Shown here: one piece after another, positions 22,167 to 35,035 of the stretch | Layout: each line of letters starts with the position of its first letter | How positions within the stretch are numbered: the first letter of the stretch is position 1 | Source of the DNA: Gymnopilus junonius | Lineage: Eukaryota > Basidiomycota > Agaricomycetes > Agaricales > Galerinaceae | NCBI GenBank assembly: GCA_015501075.1 | Contig: JADNYJ010000079.1 | Coordinates: 62,001-126,000 of the forward strand | Length of the DNA: 64,000 nucleotides | Direction: 5' to 3' | Translations under genes and position numbers: made by a program | Notes under the pieces: generated by a model | What the model saw: only the letters and a program-made list of their open reading frames with translations | Databases searched by the model: none | Told to the model about the DNA's origin: nothing

Positions 22167-25100
22167 ATGTTTGGCGGAGGCACCTCGACAGAGTACGAGG
22201 ATATCGTCAGTGAGTTATTTCTTTTCCTTATATGATGTTGTGCAACTACTGATGATGGATCCAATTTGAACAGACAAGACGACAGATGAGAATCTGACCA
22301 CCGAGAACTGGGACATGATCCTCAACCTGTGTGATAAAGTACAGGAGGAGGGCCAGACAGGGTCAGTCTTCTCCTCCTTGTCGTAATGAGGGCATGCTAA
22401 CTCCCAACTTGCAGAGCACACTCCGTCATAGCCGCCATCCTCAAACGTCTGGCGCACCGCAACCCCAATGTGCAGCTCTACGCGCTGTCACTCACCGAGT
22501 CGCTCACCAAGAACCTCGGCATCGAGATCCACCGCGAGATTGCGTCCAGGGCGTTCACGCAGGGATTGGAGAAGCTCATTATGGATCGGGTGGGTGCTCT
22601 CTCTTTACTCTTTCCTCTGTTATTTTTTGCTTGTATGGGGTGTTGGACTCACATTACTGTAGAATACACACGAAAAAGTTCGCAGGCGAGCACTGGGCCT
22701 CATAGCGATGTGGACCGCCGAGTTCGAGAATAACACTGATTTGGGTTTGATGGAAGATTGCTATAACACTCTAAAGCTAAAAGTAAGCGTCTCTCTTATT
22801 TACCTTCTATTTTTCACAATACTAATTCCCACTGCTTAGACTACAAATTCGAAATCCCAGACGAACCCGTCCCGCCCACCGTAGACGACGAAGCTCGTCG
22901 ACGGGAAGAAGAAGAACTCCAGCGCGTACTGGAAATGTCCATGCAGGACCGGGGTGGTCGCTCCCAGTCCCAGTGGGCGGAGTATACTCTCGCTGGCTCT
23001 TCTGGGGGTGCTGCTGCTGCGGGGTCTTCTAGACCTGGCACAAAAGCTACAGCTGCACCTGCCATTGCCACTGGATCTTCCTCATCAGCATCGGCATCGG
23101 CTTCAACGCCAGGGCATTCTCACCCCTTTGCCCAACCGAAATATCAAGCAGGGGGGTACGTCCCCGCACGCACGCCGAGTCCGAGTCCTAGTGCGATGGC
23201 GGCGCAGCAGAGACAGCAGCAGGCGCAATACCATCTCGCACAGGTGGCTTATGCGCAGGGGCAGGTTCAGGCTCAGGGGTCTTATCCACAGTCGCAGCCA
23301 CAGCCACAGCCGCAGTCACAAGGAGGATACCCTTCGCGCTCGTCTTCGTTGTCCGAAAGACCTGTACATACAGCGCCGAACTCCAGCACCCCTTCGTTGC
23401 CCAGGACCTCTAGCCCCGCGCCTTCTTCTTCCACCATTCACGGGCCCCCTTCCTCTGGTACCATCCACGGCCACTCCTCTTCATCTACCGCAGCCCCATC
23501 CTCCTTTGCCTCCTCCTCAAACCCCTCAAACGCCCCATCCTCAACCTCCTCAACAACCCACCCACCCCTGAACATGAACATCGTAACCCGCGTGCGGGCT
23601 CTGCATACCTTTGAACCCACCGAACCGGGCGAACTGGCGTTCGACAAGGGGGACGTGATTAAAGTCGTGGATAGGGGGTATAAAGATTGGTGGAGAGGTC
23701 AACTCAAGGGCCGAACGGGGATATTTCCTGTCAATTATGTGGTAGGTTTTTTTTCTTCTGCACTTTGGGGCTTTAGAGCTCTGAGGTGTTGATATCTTGG
23801 ACTATGACATGACGCTCACTCCACCCCCCCTCTCTTATCCTCTAGGAACCAATGCCCGAACCCACCGCCACCGAACTCGCACGCGAAGCTGAATCAGAAG
23901 CGGCAGTCTTTGCTCAAGCCGTGAATGTCGAGAAACTCCTGAACATGCTCAGGGCGCTGGACCCAGCGAAGGATAATCTCGCGGATAATGAGGAGATTCA
24001 GGAATTGTACAGGAGCAGTATGGCGTTACGGCCAAAAATTGTGAAGTTGATTGATAAGTATAGTCAGAAGAGGGGTGAGTTTGTTTTTCTGCAGCGTGCT
24101 TTTTTTCTCCTTTTTTTGAGGGGGGAGAGGGAAGGGGATGATTTTCTTTTCTTGCTTCACCGTCGTCTCCTATTGTTGCCTGGCTTGATTTGGTGGCTGA
24201 AAGGGATTTTTTTCCCATCCCCGGTTAATTTATGGACGTGTCGACAAACAAGCAGACGTATATATTGTTTCTTTGCTTCGTTCTCCCTTTTTCTTTTATG
24301 GGCTTCTGCTCTGGAGAGGATTGACTCCCCTCCATCTGCTTGTCCATCTGCTTCTGGGCATTTCACTCGCGTCTCTGCATTATTTGTTTTGTCTGTAATA
24401 ACGCCTCTTTTTCCATTTTCATTTTCTTTCCGACGATATGCGCCGTGTTTTTGTCATCATGCTAACGTTATTATTATTTTCTTTCTCTATCTAGCTGATC
24501 TGGTGTCGATGAACGAAACGTTCGTCCGAGCTCGTACGATTTTCGATCGCATGATGGAAGAGAGTTTGGCGAGGCATACCGGAGGTACGCTTTCTTTTTT
24601 TCCTTCTTTCATTCCTCAAATGGACGCATATATTCATCTTTTTTCATCTTGTCTGTAGTATACGACCAGCCAACCTATCGACCTCCACCAGGACCACAGT
24701 ACAGACCCGACTCAGCAGCAGGCGGAAGACCCGGACATGGTCAACAACCTGGGCCGTACGGATGGAACGCGGCGTCTGCGGCGCTGTATGAAGGATACAG
24801 CGCCCCTCCTGGACTGGGTGGTCAGGGTCAGGGTCCTGCGGGGTATGGCATTCCAATACCTCAGGGTGCGCCTGGACAACAGCAGCAACAGCAACAGCAG
24901 GATATGCAGTATGGAGCGCCAGGGTTGACGCCAACGCCTGGTCAGCCAGGTTATGTTAACGGTGCTATGGGTGTTACATCGCCTCCTCCGCAGGGTCAGC
25001 TGCCGTATGGCGTTGGTGCTGGACCATATGCGGGCGGGGTGTATACTGTTCAGCCTCAGCAGCAGGTTCAGGGGTCGCCTCAGCAGCAAGGGCCACCACA

Positions 25101-26448
25101 GCAGCAGCAACAACAACCTCAACAAGGCCCCGGGTATGCAGCTGCTGCTGGTCCTCAGCCTCAGCCTCAGCAGTACCAACAACAACAAACCGTTCCAGCT
25201 CAGGGGTATCCCCAGCAGCAGCCCCAGTCCCAGCAACCACCACCATTCCAGCAGCAGCAGCAGACCCCGATTCAGGTCCAGGGGTACCCACAGCAGCAGC
25301 AGCAGCCGCTACCGAACCAGGCTCTGGCTCAGGCTCAAGTGTACCCGCAGCAGACAGTACAACAACAGCCCGTACAGGTCCATGTCCAGCCTTTATCTGT
25401 AATTGGGCAAGGGCAGCAGCAGCCACAAGCTCAGCCAACCCTTCAACTGCCGCAGCAAGGTGCTTCGTCGCCTGGTAGTCCAGAAGTGCAGCAGGCGCAC
25501 CTTCAGCCGCAATCGCAGGCCCTGTTTGAGTATCAAGTCCAACCTCAACCTCAACCACAGTCCGTCCAACCTCAGTCTCAGCCGCAGTCCGTTCAACCTC
25601 AGCTTCAACCTCAGCAAGCCCAGGTTCAAGATCAACTCATCACCGATACCGCCACCCAACCAAACCCTGCTTCTGCCCAACCTCAACCTCAACCGCAGCC
25701 TCAGCCTCAGCCTCAGGTGCAACCCGCCTCTCAAGCTCAAGCGCAGCCACAGCAGCCCATTTCTGGTCCTCCACCTTACGCCTACGACCCTTCGTATACG
25801 TATGCGGATCCAAACGTGCAGGCGTGGGCGCAGTACTATGCACAGGGAGGGAAAGATTTGGCGGGGAGCGTATACTTTTTGAGTATCCCAGGGGTAACGG
25901 ACGGTGTTGCCTCTGCTCCTGCTCCTACTCCAGCGGCGGCGGCTGGGAGTGCACAGGGACCAGGACAGCAAGGGCAACAAGGCCAGCAGACGGAAACGCA
26001 GAGCGAGCTACAATACGGTGCGGCTGTCAACTCTGCAGCGGCAACTAGCAGTGCTCCTTTAGGTTCTGCTGCAGCAGCTGCGAGAGCTGCTTCTCCCATC
26101 CAGCAGCAGCAGCAGCAACAGAGGCCGGTGACGCATTATCAGCTTTCTGATCCTGGTTTTGTCGGACAAGCACAAGCACAGGGACAGCCTCAGTATACTG
26201 CCATCTACCAGCCTACATCGTCCTCGCCTAGCGATACTACCGGCTTGAATCAGAGTCTCGGTCTCAAGCAGTCTTCACCTACTTCCACTTCCTTTGGCAG
26301 ACCAGGCCCAGGCTCAGGACATAGTCCTAGTTCATCGACGTCGACGCCTACGTGGGTCTTGCCCAAGAAGGTCGTGACTCCTGGTGCAGGAGGGCCCACT
26401 ACAGGGTTGGCAAATCAGCTTGGGGGGATTAGTTTGAGCGATCAGTGA
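22167..26448 (+). CDS. HSE1: ESCRT-0 subunit HSE1 (VHS-UIM-SH3-GAT, Gln-rich tail)
   Basis: HSE1/STAM forms ESCRT-0 with VPS27 and captures ubiquitinated cargo on endosomes. Exons: 22167-22209, 22274-22361, 22415-22589, 22663-22782, 22840-23741, 23846-24074, 24495-24584, 24659-26448; about 1146 aa. VHS domain in residues about 10-150 ([32 protein letters not shown]). UIM-like helix near 165 ([15 protein letters not shown]). SH3 near 390-443 ([38 protein letters not shown]). A GAT-like helical part follows ([18 protein letters not shown]). The last ~600 residues are Gln/Pro-rich, far longer than in yeast. Oddity: joining exons 4 and 5 by the only GT-AG pair leaves the frame one base short (LKLK| then YKFEIPDEP). 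Confidence 0.92.
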
Positions 26449-27225
26449 TTATGGTTGGGAGATGGTTGTTGGTCTCGTTTGTCACGAAATGATGGGTGGT
26501 TGGAAGAATAGTTGGACGTAGGGTGTTGGGATTTCCGGACTCGGAATTGAAGTCGTTAATTTGGAGGGATGTTTCCTTTTTTTTTCGAACCTTCGTTTTC
26601 TTCTCGGTTCAATTTGTCTCCTCAGACCATGACTACATGATCGTCTTCTATTTTTCCTTTTGTATATGTTTGTCTTTGTTAGATAATGCATTTCGATTCC
26701 TTTGCTAGCATATATACCGCATTCCTTTTCTCGCTAAAATACAGCAAGCAAGACGACGCGCCGCGGCACAGACCTTGCACAGCCGCTGATGGGATAAATC
26801 TAATCCAATCGTCTTGCTAGACGTCACTACCAGTACCGTCAGTCCCCCCAATTGAACAAAATTTGGACACAATGTCCTGGATGGTGTGGAGGCAAGGCAG
26901 AGGCGACGGCGGGTTGATGCCAATGGCGAACTGTTGGGGGAACAGTTCGGCGGAACCCATTCCAGCAAATCGGATTTGCTGTACTACCTAGTACCTGATG
27001 TAAGATGAATACCTTGATCATTGATGCACGAGTGTTTGCATTTCTGACCCCTTCTGTGCAGTTAGACATCATGCATCATGTAGCATCTTACGAGGACTCA
27101 CCGGTTAACCTACCTGCCATGTCACTCAAGTCTCAGGACGTTGCAAATAATTGGCAAGTGACGGAATGCCGCAGAACATCGGCTTGCTAATCTAAGTTTC
27201 AGGTAGAAAGTTATGATGATGACTA
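26449..27225. other. Intergenic between HSE1 and F-box copy 3
   Basis: About 780 bases including the HSE1 3' region. Short frames on both strands lack motifs. Nothing further is seen. Confidence 0.6.
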
Positions 27226-29434
27226 GTGGAACCTTAGCTAAGGCTCAAGGTCAGACACATTCCGATGTTTACCTTGAACGATATTTTCTAATCAAATCGA
27301 ACAGCATGGGGGAACATATTGCGCCCTTCGAAACCCAGGATCCGTTCTTCTCGCAAATAGATGACCCTCTACTCACCTCAATCTTCATGATCAATACGGA
27401 CCACAAGACCCGCTTCGTGGTCACGCCAAATTTTCGTATTTACGATCCGAAAGAAGAACTCCCTTTAACAATCGCTCGTCGTACATCACAAGTCTGTTGC
27501 CGCTGGCGCAAAGTGATCTTACAGTCACCCTTAATCTGGGGAAGTGTTATCGACTTCGACCTTTTGCGTCAAAAGAAGGACTTTTGGAGAAAAGAAGTCA
27601 TGAGAAGGACTGGTAGTGCACCGCTCTGCATCAGTGGGTATGTGAACTGGATGGAAATGAGGTCTAGATCCTTTTTTCGGTTGCTGCTAGTGGAACACTG
27701 GGAGCGCATCCGAAAGCTGGATGTCGAATTGAAGGTTCTCACAACTGAATCACCCAGCATCGTCAGGAAATTGAAAAAGCGCCCTGCTCCCAATTTAGAG
27801 TTCATCATCATTTGCAGTCACCGCATAGCCGAGTCTGGACTGTCATACAATTACCGCGAAAAAATATATGCTGGAAGGAAACCTGAAGGCGGCAATTATT
27901 CGATATTTGTTCCCACTTTTCCCAGGCATCTTCATGCAGTCTGGCTTCTTCAGCTACGAGGGCTTACTATTGGCTGGATGTTGGAAGCAGACATATTTCC
28001 GTTGCTCGAGAGGATGACACTTCTCGAAACATTGAAAATCGACGCCACGACCGATCTTAATATGGATAACATTCCAACGAAACATATCTTTCTTCCCAAC
28101 CTTGTTTTATTGGATCTTCGGAACCACTTTCAATTCTGCCATCAAGTTCTTGCCTCGATCACTCCGTCCCCTAATTGTGTTTTGACATTGACATCCTACG
28201 ACTGGAAGGCCAAAGACGTATCAAGTCACTGCGATAAGCTGCCTTCGATGACGAACATACTGAAAAAATATACGGCAGCCTATTTTGGCACTCGAAAAGT
28301 CTCTCACCTCAAATTATTTCTATCAGGAAGCCGATTTTCAATTGAAACGTCGATGGGTCCAGCAACCACAAGCCAACTACTGCATTTTGAGGTCCATCCT
28401 GACGAGAAGCTACCATTTATTATATGCTCTTCAATTATGGATTGCATCATCTCCGCTGTCGAACTATCCTCCATTACCACATTGGAAGTCGCACTGCACC
28501 CAACTCCTAAATGTGATATGTTGCACAGCGATCTGGTGGCTTTGTTCTCGGCCTGTACATTGACCCGTATCATCCAAGTGACGAAGAAAGCTACTGACGT
28601 GCTCTATGAACTCGCTCAGGAACACCATAGTCTGTTTCCTTCACTCGAAGTTTTGTGCGTGAAAACGGAGGAACCTACGATTTTAACCCGTTCTGAACAA
28701 GTTGATTATTTCGAGGGCTTACTTGCCCTTCTCGAAGCACGACAAGAGCTCAAATCGCCAGTAAAAGTCCTTGACTTGACGGGCTGCGACGTTGGTAAAT
28801 CCGCAATCATAGAATTCTGGGATAAATCCGTGGAGGTGAACGTACGGCGAAGAGAGGAATTATGCGTTATGAAGAATGGACATGGAGATTCTCCTGAACA
28901 TTGCCATAGTTGTGGAATTGCCCAAATCCTAGATATGGATATTGCTTCGTTCAAGGGACTTGGTGAACCATCTGTCATTTTTCAATAGTGCCGCTGCTGA
29001 TACATTTTTCTCTCATTGAACAGAAGAATATACCTATCCTATAAAGCGACAACGTCGTGGTTTTGCGGAAGCAATATCAGGTGTCATTTTCAAGCTCTTT
29101 TCCGCTGAAGAACCGAAATATGGACCGGCATTTAAATGGGGACCTACTGTTTAGTACTTATTGGAGGAGGATTTATAATATGCCAGTATGATGCTGCAAT
29201 AGAGCACTCTCGATTATCAAGTAAATAATGGGAAGGCTTCGTGTTTACATATGGACTAAACTTCAAGTGTATGGCCTTTATGCGAAATCAGCATTTTTGA
29301 GTATTGCTATATGTTGAGAAAGGTAGAATTCATACTAGACCATTTAAGAAATTTTGTCATTACTGAGAACCTGATATCTCAATAGTATTCACTTAAATTT
29401 CAGAAAAAGTGCGAGGTCTTTTCGACGTCATTTG
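27226..29434 (+). repeat. F-box module, copy 3 (full length, plus strand)
   Basis: About 2.2-kb unit, opening with GTGGAACCTTAGCTAAGG and ending GACGTCATTTG. Length and content match copy 2 closely, but orientation is opposite. The tail after the gene (28989-29434) is shared with copies 2 and 4. Confidence 0.75.
27306..28988 (+). CDS. F-box/LRR-like protein, module copy 3
   Basis: Single-exon frame; the ATG at 27306 (MGEHIAPFETQD) is aligned with the starts of copies 1 and 2, giving 560 aa. F-box-like part TSQVCCRWRKVILQSPLIWG: the first Arg of the usual CRRWR is Cys here. The middle differs most from copies 1 and 2 (KVLTTESPSIVRKLKKRPAP; GLSYNYREKIYAG), and copy 4 shares several of these changes, so copies 3 and 4 may be closer in that segment. 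No stop or frameshift. Function by family only: probable SCF substrate receptor. Confidence 0.8.
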   Translation: MGEHIAPFETQDPFFSQIDDPLLTSIFMINTDHKTRFVVTPNFRIYDPKEELPLTIARRTSQVCCRWRKVILQSPLIWGSVIDFDLLRQKKDFWRKEVMRRTGSAPLCISGYVNWMEMRSRSFFRLLLVEHWERIRKLDVELKVLTTESPSIVRKLKKRPAPNLEFIIICSHRIAESGLSYNYREKIYAGRKPEGGNYSIFVPTFPRHLHAVWLLQLRGLTIGWMLEADIFPLLERMTLLETLKIDATTDLNMDNIPTKHIFLPNLVLLDLRNHFQFCHQVLASITPSPNCVLTLTSYDWKAKDVSSHCDKLPSMTNILKKYTAAYFGTRKVSHLKLFLSGSRFSIETSMGPATTSQLLHFEVHPDEKLPFIICSSIMDCIISAVELSSITTLEVALHPTPKCDMLHSDLVALFSACTLTRIIQVTKKATDVLYELAQEHHSLFPSLEVLCVKTEEPTILTRSEQVDYFEGLLALLEARQELKSPVKVLDLTGCDVGKSAIIEFWDKSVEVNVRRREELCVMKNGHGDSPEHCHSCGIAQILDMDIASFKGLGEPSVIFQ

Positions 29435-29842
29435 TATGGCATATCACGCTGGACTGATTGTAAGCCAAATACTATTTCGGGATGAGCATGAGGATGACAT
29501 CGAACAGACTCAACAAACTTGATGACCATTGGCACATATATAAATTAGCCAGATAATTTCTATATAAGAGTCTGCAGGACTTCTTCCCACTTCCCCCCCC
29601 CCTTTTTTTTTGATGTGGTTGAGCACCCAACCACCCAATGCAGGTGCAGTGAACCATACATGTTCTTCAGCACACTCGGCATGATTCAATCTTGGATATC
29701 CCCAGTACATCCCTCAGCATAAGGTAAACAGCTTTCTGACCATCTTCTTCTTCTTGCGCCTGCTAGAAATTATGCCTCCCCCCCCTCGCACTCTCGCTTG
29801 CATGTAAATGGCTCAAATCCAGAATGCTTAATTAATGGATAT
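29435..29842. other. Flank of the LINE insertion, unassigned
   Basis: About 400 bases with a C9-10/T9 run near 29586-29610 but no supported gene. It was continuous with 40368 onward before the LINE inserted. Confidence 0.5.
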
Positions 29843-29855
29843 GTCTTGTGTTCTA
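29843..29855. repeat. LINE target-site duplication, left copy
   Basis: GTCTTGTGTTCTA here and at 40355-40367. It directly abuts the T19 run (29856-29874) that is the poly(A) tail of a minus-strand LINE. Confidence 0.85.
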
Positions 29856-32800
29856 TTTTTTTTTTTTTTTTTTTGAGTGATGTTATAGTCTCTGAGGGCA
29901 ATGCCCTATAATTGACTTTACAAAGTTTCTGTACAGTACCCCTCTGGCCCCTGGCCATTCTACTTCATCTTGCCCATGGATGGCCCTTGCACTCCATGAG
30001 GTGCACCACCAGTGCTCGCTCCCTGCAAGAGCCCAACAGCTCTGCTGCTGTTTAGAGCCCCTCCAATCTTGGTCGAGTGTTGGAGTACTGCATCTTCAAT
30101 ACTGGTTATCATACTTGCTGTCTTGATGTCTTCCTTTTGCATACCCAGTTGCTTGGCAACTGGTACAATTTGAGCACAAGTAAATCATTTGGTGAGTTCT
30201 TTTCCTTGTCAGTTTTGTATTTCATGTTCAGTTAGCATACAGGGATCGTATGTCGGGTGAGGTTTAGTTGGGGTATGATGCTTGGGTGCATCGGATATCT
30301 GTAAAGTGTAATGGTCATCATTAATTCATATCTCTTGGAGTTACATCACCATGTGTCTTCCTGAGTCACTTTGTTCTTGCTATAAAGTGAAGTAGGTGCC
30401 TCATTTTGTCAGCTGTTTTGAGGATTTCCTTTAGGTCTCAGCTGTCTTCTCAAAGTGCATGGGTCATATCAGTGCATTCTTGAAAGTAAGCTGGACATTC
30501 AAATAAGAAGTGCTTGACTGTTTCCAAAGGGGTCGGTCTATTGATGATTTCAGTGCATTGCTGACAATGTGGGGAGTCGCTTTTGGTTATTCTGTGGAGG
30601 TATGCATTTAATGGAACATGCCCTGTTTGGATTTGTGTCAGCAAGCTGGCCTGCACTCTCGTAAACTTATCTTGAATGGCCCAGAATTTCTTGTAAGGGA
30701 AATTTGAGTCCACTTTCTCCATCCTCTCCTTTCGGCTTGATGCTGCCATGCTTGGTTCCACATGTTCATCAGTTCTGTGTTGTACTTCCTTTTCTCTGCT
30801 GTTGCACTGACTGGGAGCCTTCCATTTCACATTTCTGGTGGGAGCCATTGTTGCCTGCTGGTTTTACCCTGTGCCACTTTCTTGGCTTCTTTATCAACTT
30901 TTCATTTCCTGGTATGTCCGTGTGACCTGAGATCCATTGTAGGCAGATTTGAAACTGACGCAGATCCTCAAGGGTATTATTTAACCAGATCTTGATGTAT
31001 TGACCAGGTGCCGCTCTTCTGGAAGTGAGAGACATCAGTAAAGCTTGATTATCTGTGTAAATTATCACCAGGTTTTGTCCTATGTTCAGCTCTATTCCTT
31101 TGAGTAGCTAAGTTGCCAAGATTCTGCTGATTCCTTCTGCTTCATATGTTGTGTGTTCTGTAAGATCCCCGAGATGATATTTCAGTGACTTGAATGGTGC
31201 TTCATTGTTCTTTTTGTAGATGATCGCTGCTGCTCCTATATTGTCATCATATCTGGAACCATCTGTGAATACTTTATAGTCAGCATTGTCATTGCTTTCC
31301 TTTTCCATCAATTCATCTTGCATTTTTGCTATAGTGATCTCATATGTGCACATTCCAGCAGGGTCAGACATGTCTGGGCCTATGGGTTCAAAGAATTCCA
31401 GGTCGAGTTTGTAGTTTGTGATGAGGTAGTCTATTGGGCTGAGATGCATTGTGGCTGTGATTTTCTTTGTGTCGAGTACAAATCTGTGGAGTGGGTGGTT
31501 ATCTGGAATGGTGCAAAGTCTCACTGCTGCCCTATGGCAGATTTTCCTAAGTAGAAGTTCCATGGGGTAGAGCCCCACATGAGGGTCGAGAAGGTCCATT
31601 GGTGTCATCCAGAGTCTGCCTGCTATTGATATTGTGGCCTGTCTTTGCAAAGTCTGCATGTGTTTTAATACTCCTACTGAGCCAGTCTTCCATTTGCTGC
31701 CAGCTGGCTGGATTGGCGGAGTGTACCATACTTCTAAGGCATAGGTCATCTTGGGAATCATGACCATGATGTAAAGTTGTCACATGAATCTGCAGTTAAG
31801 GCCTGTTGAGGGTCTGGTTAGTCTGCTGTATAAGCTATTCCACTGCTTTACTGTTGTTGTTGTTGTAGTATGTTTATTTCATAGGCTGTGTACATGATGA
31901 TTGTCTATCACCTATGTACTGCTTTACTTTTGCTGTTCCCTTCTTGGCTTGGGCATGCCATCAGAGTTGGTCATCAATCTCAACTCCTAGATATGTGTAG
32001 CTGTTAACCTCTTTTATTACCTGTCCTTGAAGCACAAATTGTGGGCAATCAAGAGGCATGTGCCATCATCTGTTATGTGGATCCTGCTGCATTTGCTGCA
32101 TATAGTGCATAATGGCAAACTTGTTGATTTCAAACTTTGAGTTGTGCTCCTTGCTCCACTGTTCCCCACCTCCAGCTTTCATCATCATGGTCCAGAGCCT
32201 GTCTGTTGTTTGCTCGAAGTTGTCTCCTATTGCTATTGCTGTGACATCATCAATGTATCCTAATGCATCCTTGGCTTCTTTGTCCCCTGCAATTTCCAGT
32301 AGGTCAGCATTGTATAATAAGTAGGAAACCATGGAAAAAGGGTCACCCTGGCCTATGCCATTGGTTAAGTCCATCCATGCAGAGGTGAAGTCATCAAATT
32401 TTAGCTTGGTTCAGTGCCCTGTAAGGAGCTGTTCAGTGAAATTGACATATTTCTTGGGTATGCATCATTTCTTTATGTTGTGGAGGAGGCATTCTTTTAC
32501 TGCATTCAGGAAGGCACCTTCAACATCCATAAAAAGAATGCTCATGACCTTCTTGTCTCACCAGGCAGTTTTGATCCTGTGTGTCAGATATAACAGTGCA
32601 TCAGCAGTTGTTCATCCTGGTCATCCACCAAAGTGTGTTGCTGGGATTAGTTCATGTTTTTCTATTAGTTGAGACATATCTTCTGCAACAATTGCAGTCA
32701 GTACTTTTCCTAATGTGTTTAGAAGTGCTATTGGATGATACGCCTTTGGGTTTTCATAGTTTGGTTTCCCCACTTTTCTCAGGACAGCCATTGTTGAGTC

Positions 32801-33883
32801 TTTCCATCCACTAAAAATGTAGTTGAGGTCAAGTGTCGCTTGGTATATACAAATTAATCATGGCATAATCAAGGCCATTGTCTGTTGTAGAATCACATTT
32901 GGTATTTTGTTGGGGCTGCAGGCCTTGAAGGGTGAGAGATGATGAATGTGGGCCTCAATTTGCTTGGTGGTTATAGGGGTGGGGTCTGGCAGGGGTTCTG
33001 GATAGTCATAATCAGGTGGGATGTCAATTTCTGCAGGTGGTGGAGGGAAGAAAGTCTTTGCTAGTATGTGGGCTTTGTCTTCATTTGTGTTGAGTTCCTG
33101 TTTGTGGCCTGTGTCATCCCTGGTGTGGAGTGTAGGTATTCACGGTCTTTCTCCATCACCTACTGGACTCTTGGCATATCTATGAGCTACCCATAGTGTG
33201 TTCAGATCTGCTTCCTCCAAGAATTCCTGCCAGTGAGCTATTTTTGCCTTTACAATTTCCTCACCAAATTTGTTTCATGCTGTTTTGTATTGTCCATGAC
33301 TTTCATGATCTTTTATTGCCCGGTATCTATATGAAATGCTGCTTAGTCTATTCATGTCCTTGTGAAGGTCACTTAGCTTGTTTGTCCACCACTGCTTTTT
33401 CTCTCTTGCTTCCTTTATGACTTCTATACTGCTTCAGATGGTGTCTTGTAATGCCATTGTTAGCTCTTTTGCTGTGTTTTCGAGGTCCTCATGTGTTCAT
33501 AGTTCTTGTTGTTCCTGCAAAACATTCAACTGAGTTTCTAGCTTGTCCCAAAACTTGTCCCAAAACTTGTCCCAATCAACATTTTTGTAGTTGTATCTCT
33601 CCTCTGGTGGAACATGTTCCTGTGCAAGGTTCAAGATCATTGCAATGGGGAAGTGGTCAGTCATCGGGGGGTGCAATTGTGGTCAAACATCACATTCTAC
33701 AATTAGGGGAACTGCGTTAGTGGTACACCAAACATTATCTGGTTGAGAGAATCTTTTTGATCACATATGTTGCAGTGTCAGGATATCCTTTGGTAGGGCT
33801 ATGCTAAAGTTGAAAAGATTGAGCTGGTTGTAAAGTTCTTCTGCCATGTCCAGTGCCTTGGCCATGAAGAGGTGGGTGTCCAC

Positions 33884-34490
33884 TGAAATTAAATGAGTTC
33901 GAGCGCGTCCGGAATGGGACTCGGTGACAAACTCCGTTTGTTGATGGTTCCAATAGCGTGTGTAGGTGTAGACAATGAAGTAAAAATAGATGAGAGTTCC
34001 GGGAATGGTGAGAAAGTGAGGGAATTTGAGTATCTTGAGTCAAAAATTGCAATATCTAAGTTGATTTCTATGCTTCTGAGGTGAGTTGTGGGATCGTATT
34101 CAACTGGAGAACTACAGTACACAAGTCTAGTATTTATACTGTAGCAAATAAGCGAAGAGTTTCAGGGAGAAGGAAATTTTTACAGAGGAAGAGAGGAAAT
34201 TTTGAAATAAATGAAGTGAAATTTTATCGGACCGAATGGTCATGGCTGAGCATATGGAAAGATCGTATTTTACGGGCTAAATGGAGAGGAATAAAATTTT
34301 ATAAGTGATAAATGAGGGGGAAAGGATACCAGTTGCTTTTCGTTGCGAGGGATTACCACGTTCGGAGTTAACTCCGTCCGGCCATTGTTGCGCGCCATTG
34401 TTATCTTATCGAAGGCGCTTCCATACATCCGGTACGTTGATCCGACTCAATTTTCTCTGTTACGGACCTATGCTAATTGTCCTCCTTACA
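33884..34490 (-). repeat. 3' LTR (left copy)
   Basis: 607 bp, identical to the right LTR except at five bases, all within CpG/TpG/CpA pairs. The boundary is exact: left flank ...GTCCAC, right edge CTTACA. Confidence 0.92.
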
Positions 34491-34961
34491 CCTCCCAGGA
34501 ACTTTTAATGTTGACTTCCACGTCAACGAGCTCCTTGGTGTTGCTGGTAGAAGTTCCGTCATGAAATTCACGTGCTTGTCTCTGTCTCGTCCATCATCGT
34601 CGTGGTAAATACTGTGGCTTGTGGAAGTGTGGTTAAGGATGTTGAACTGCGTTAATTGGGATTTGAAAATTCTCTTGGCCTTTAAATTTTTGAATAAGAC
34701 TTCTTCGGACTGCATGCGATGTTGTGCTTGGTTTCCTTCTTCTGGGATGACTTGGATAAAGATTGTCTTCGATTGACTTCGTTCTCTGCTATAATAATCC
34801 TTCTGATTTGATTCGGAATCACTGAATATCTCTGGTGTTTCGATAGTGGTTGCATTCTTTTGTGTGGCTAGTTTGTCTTGGAATAATAATTCGATTTTCG
34901 AGGGCTTTTCAATGGGATAGTCTGCAGTCATACTGAGGTTTGAATTTTTAAAGTCTGGCAA
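34473..34961 (-). CDS. LTR-element ORF3, unknown
   Basis: 162-aa frame after the protease, running into the 3' LTR. Composition is hydrophilic and Ser/Glu/Gln-rich (KIELLFQDKLATQKNATTIE). It has no RT or integrase motif. It may be the leftover spacer between protease and a deleted pol, or no gene at all. Confidence 0.35.
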   Translation of the reverse strand: MPDFKNSNLSMTADYPIEKPSKIELLFQDKLATQKNATTIETPEIFSDSESNQKDYYSRERSQSKTIFIQVIPEEGNQAQHRMQSEEVLFKNLKAKRIFKSQLTQFNILNHTSTSHSIYHDDDGRDRDKHVNFMTELLPATPRSSLTWKSTLKVPGRCKEDN

Positions 34962-35035
34962 GGTTTCCGAGGTGTTATATGTATAGGTGTGGAGACAAGT
35001 GGCGTCTCCTCGATTGTAAAGCGATTCATCGACAA

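Noticed and set aside
24712..25980. Long reading frames on the minus strand and in other plus frames over the HSE1 tail
   Set aside because: They arise from the CAG/CAA-rich Gln repeats of HSE1 and give Leu- or Ala-rich nonsense.
29586..29610. C-run and T-run as the LINE poly(A) end
   Set aside because: The T19 run at 29856-29874 abuts the 13-bp target duplication and is the true end.
33889..34310. Reading frames inside the LTRs (both copies)
   Set aside because: They repeat identically in each LTR and hold no known motif; LTRs carry regulatory sequence.
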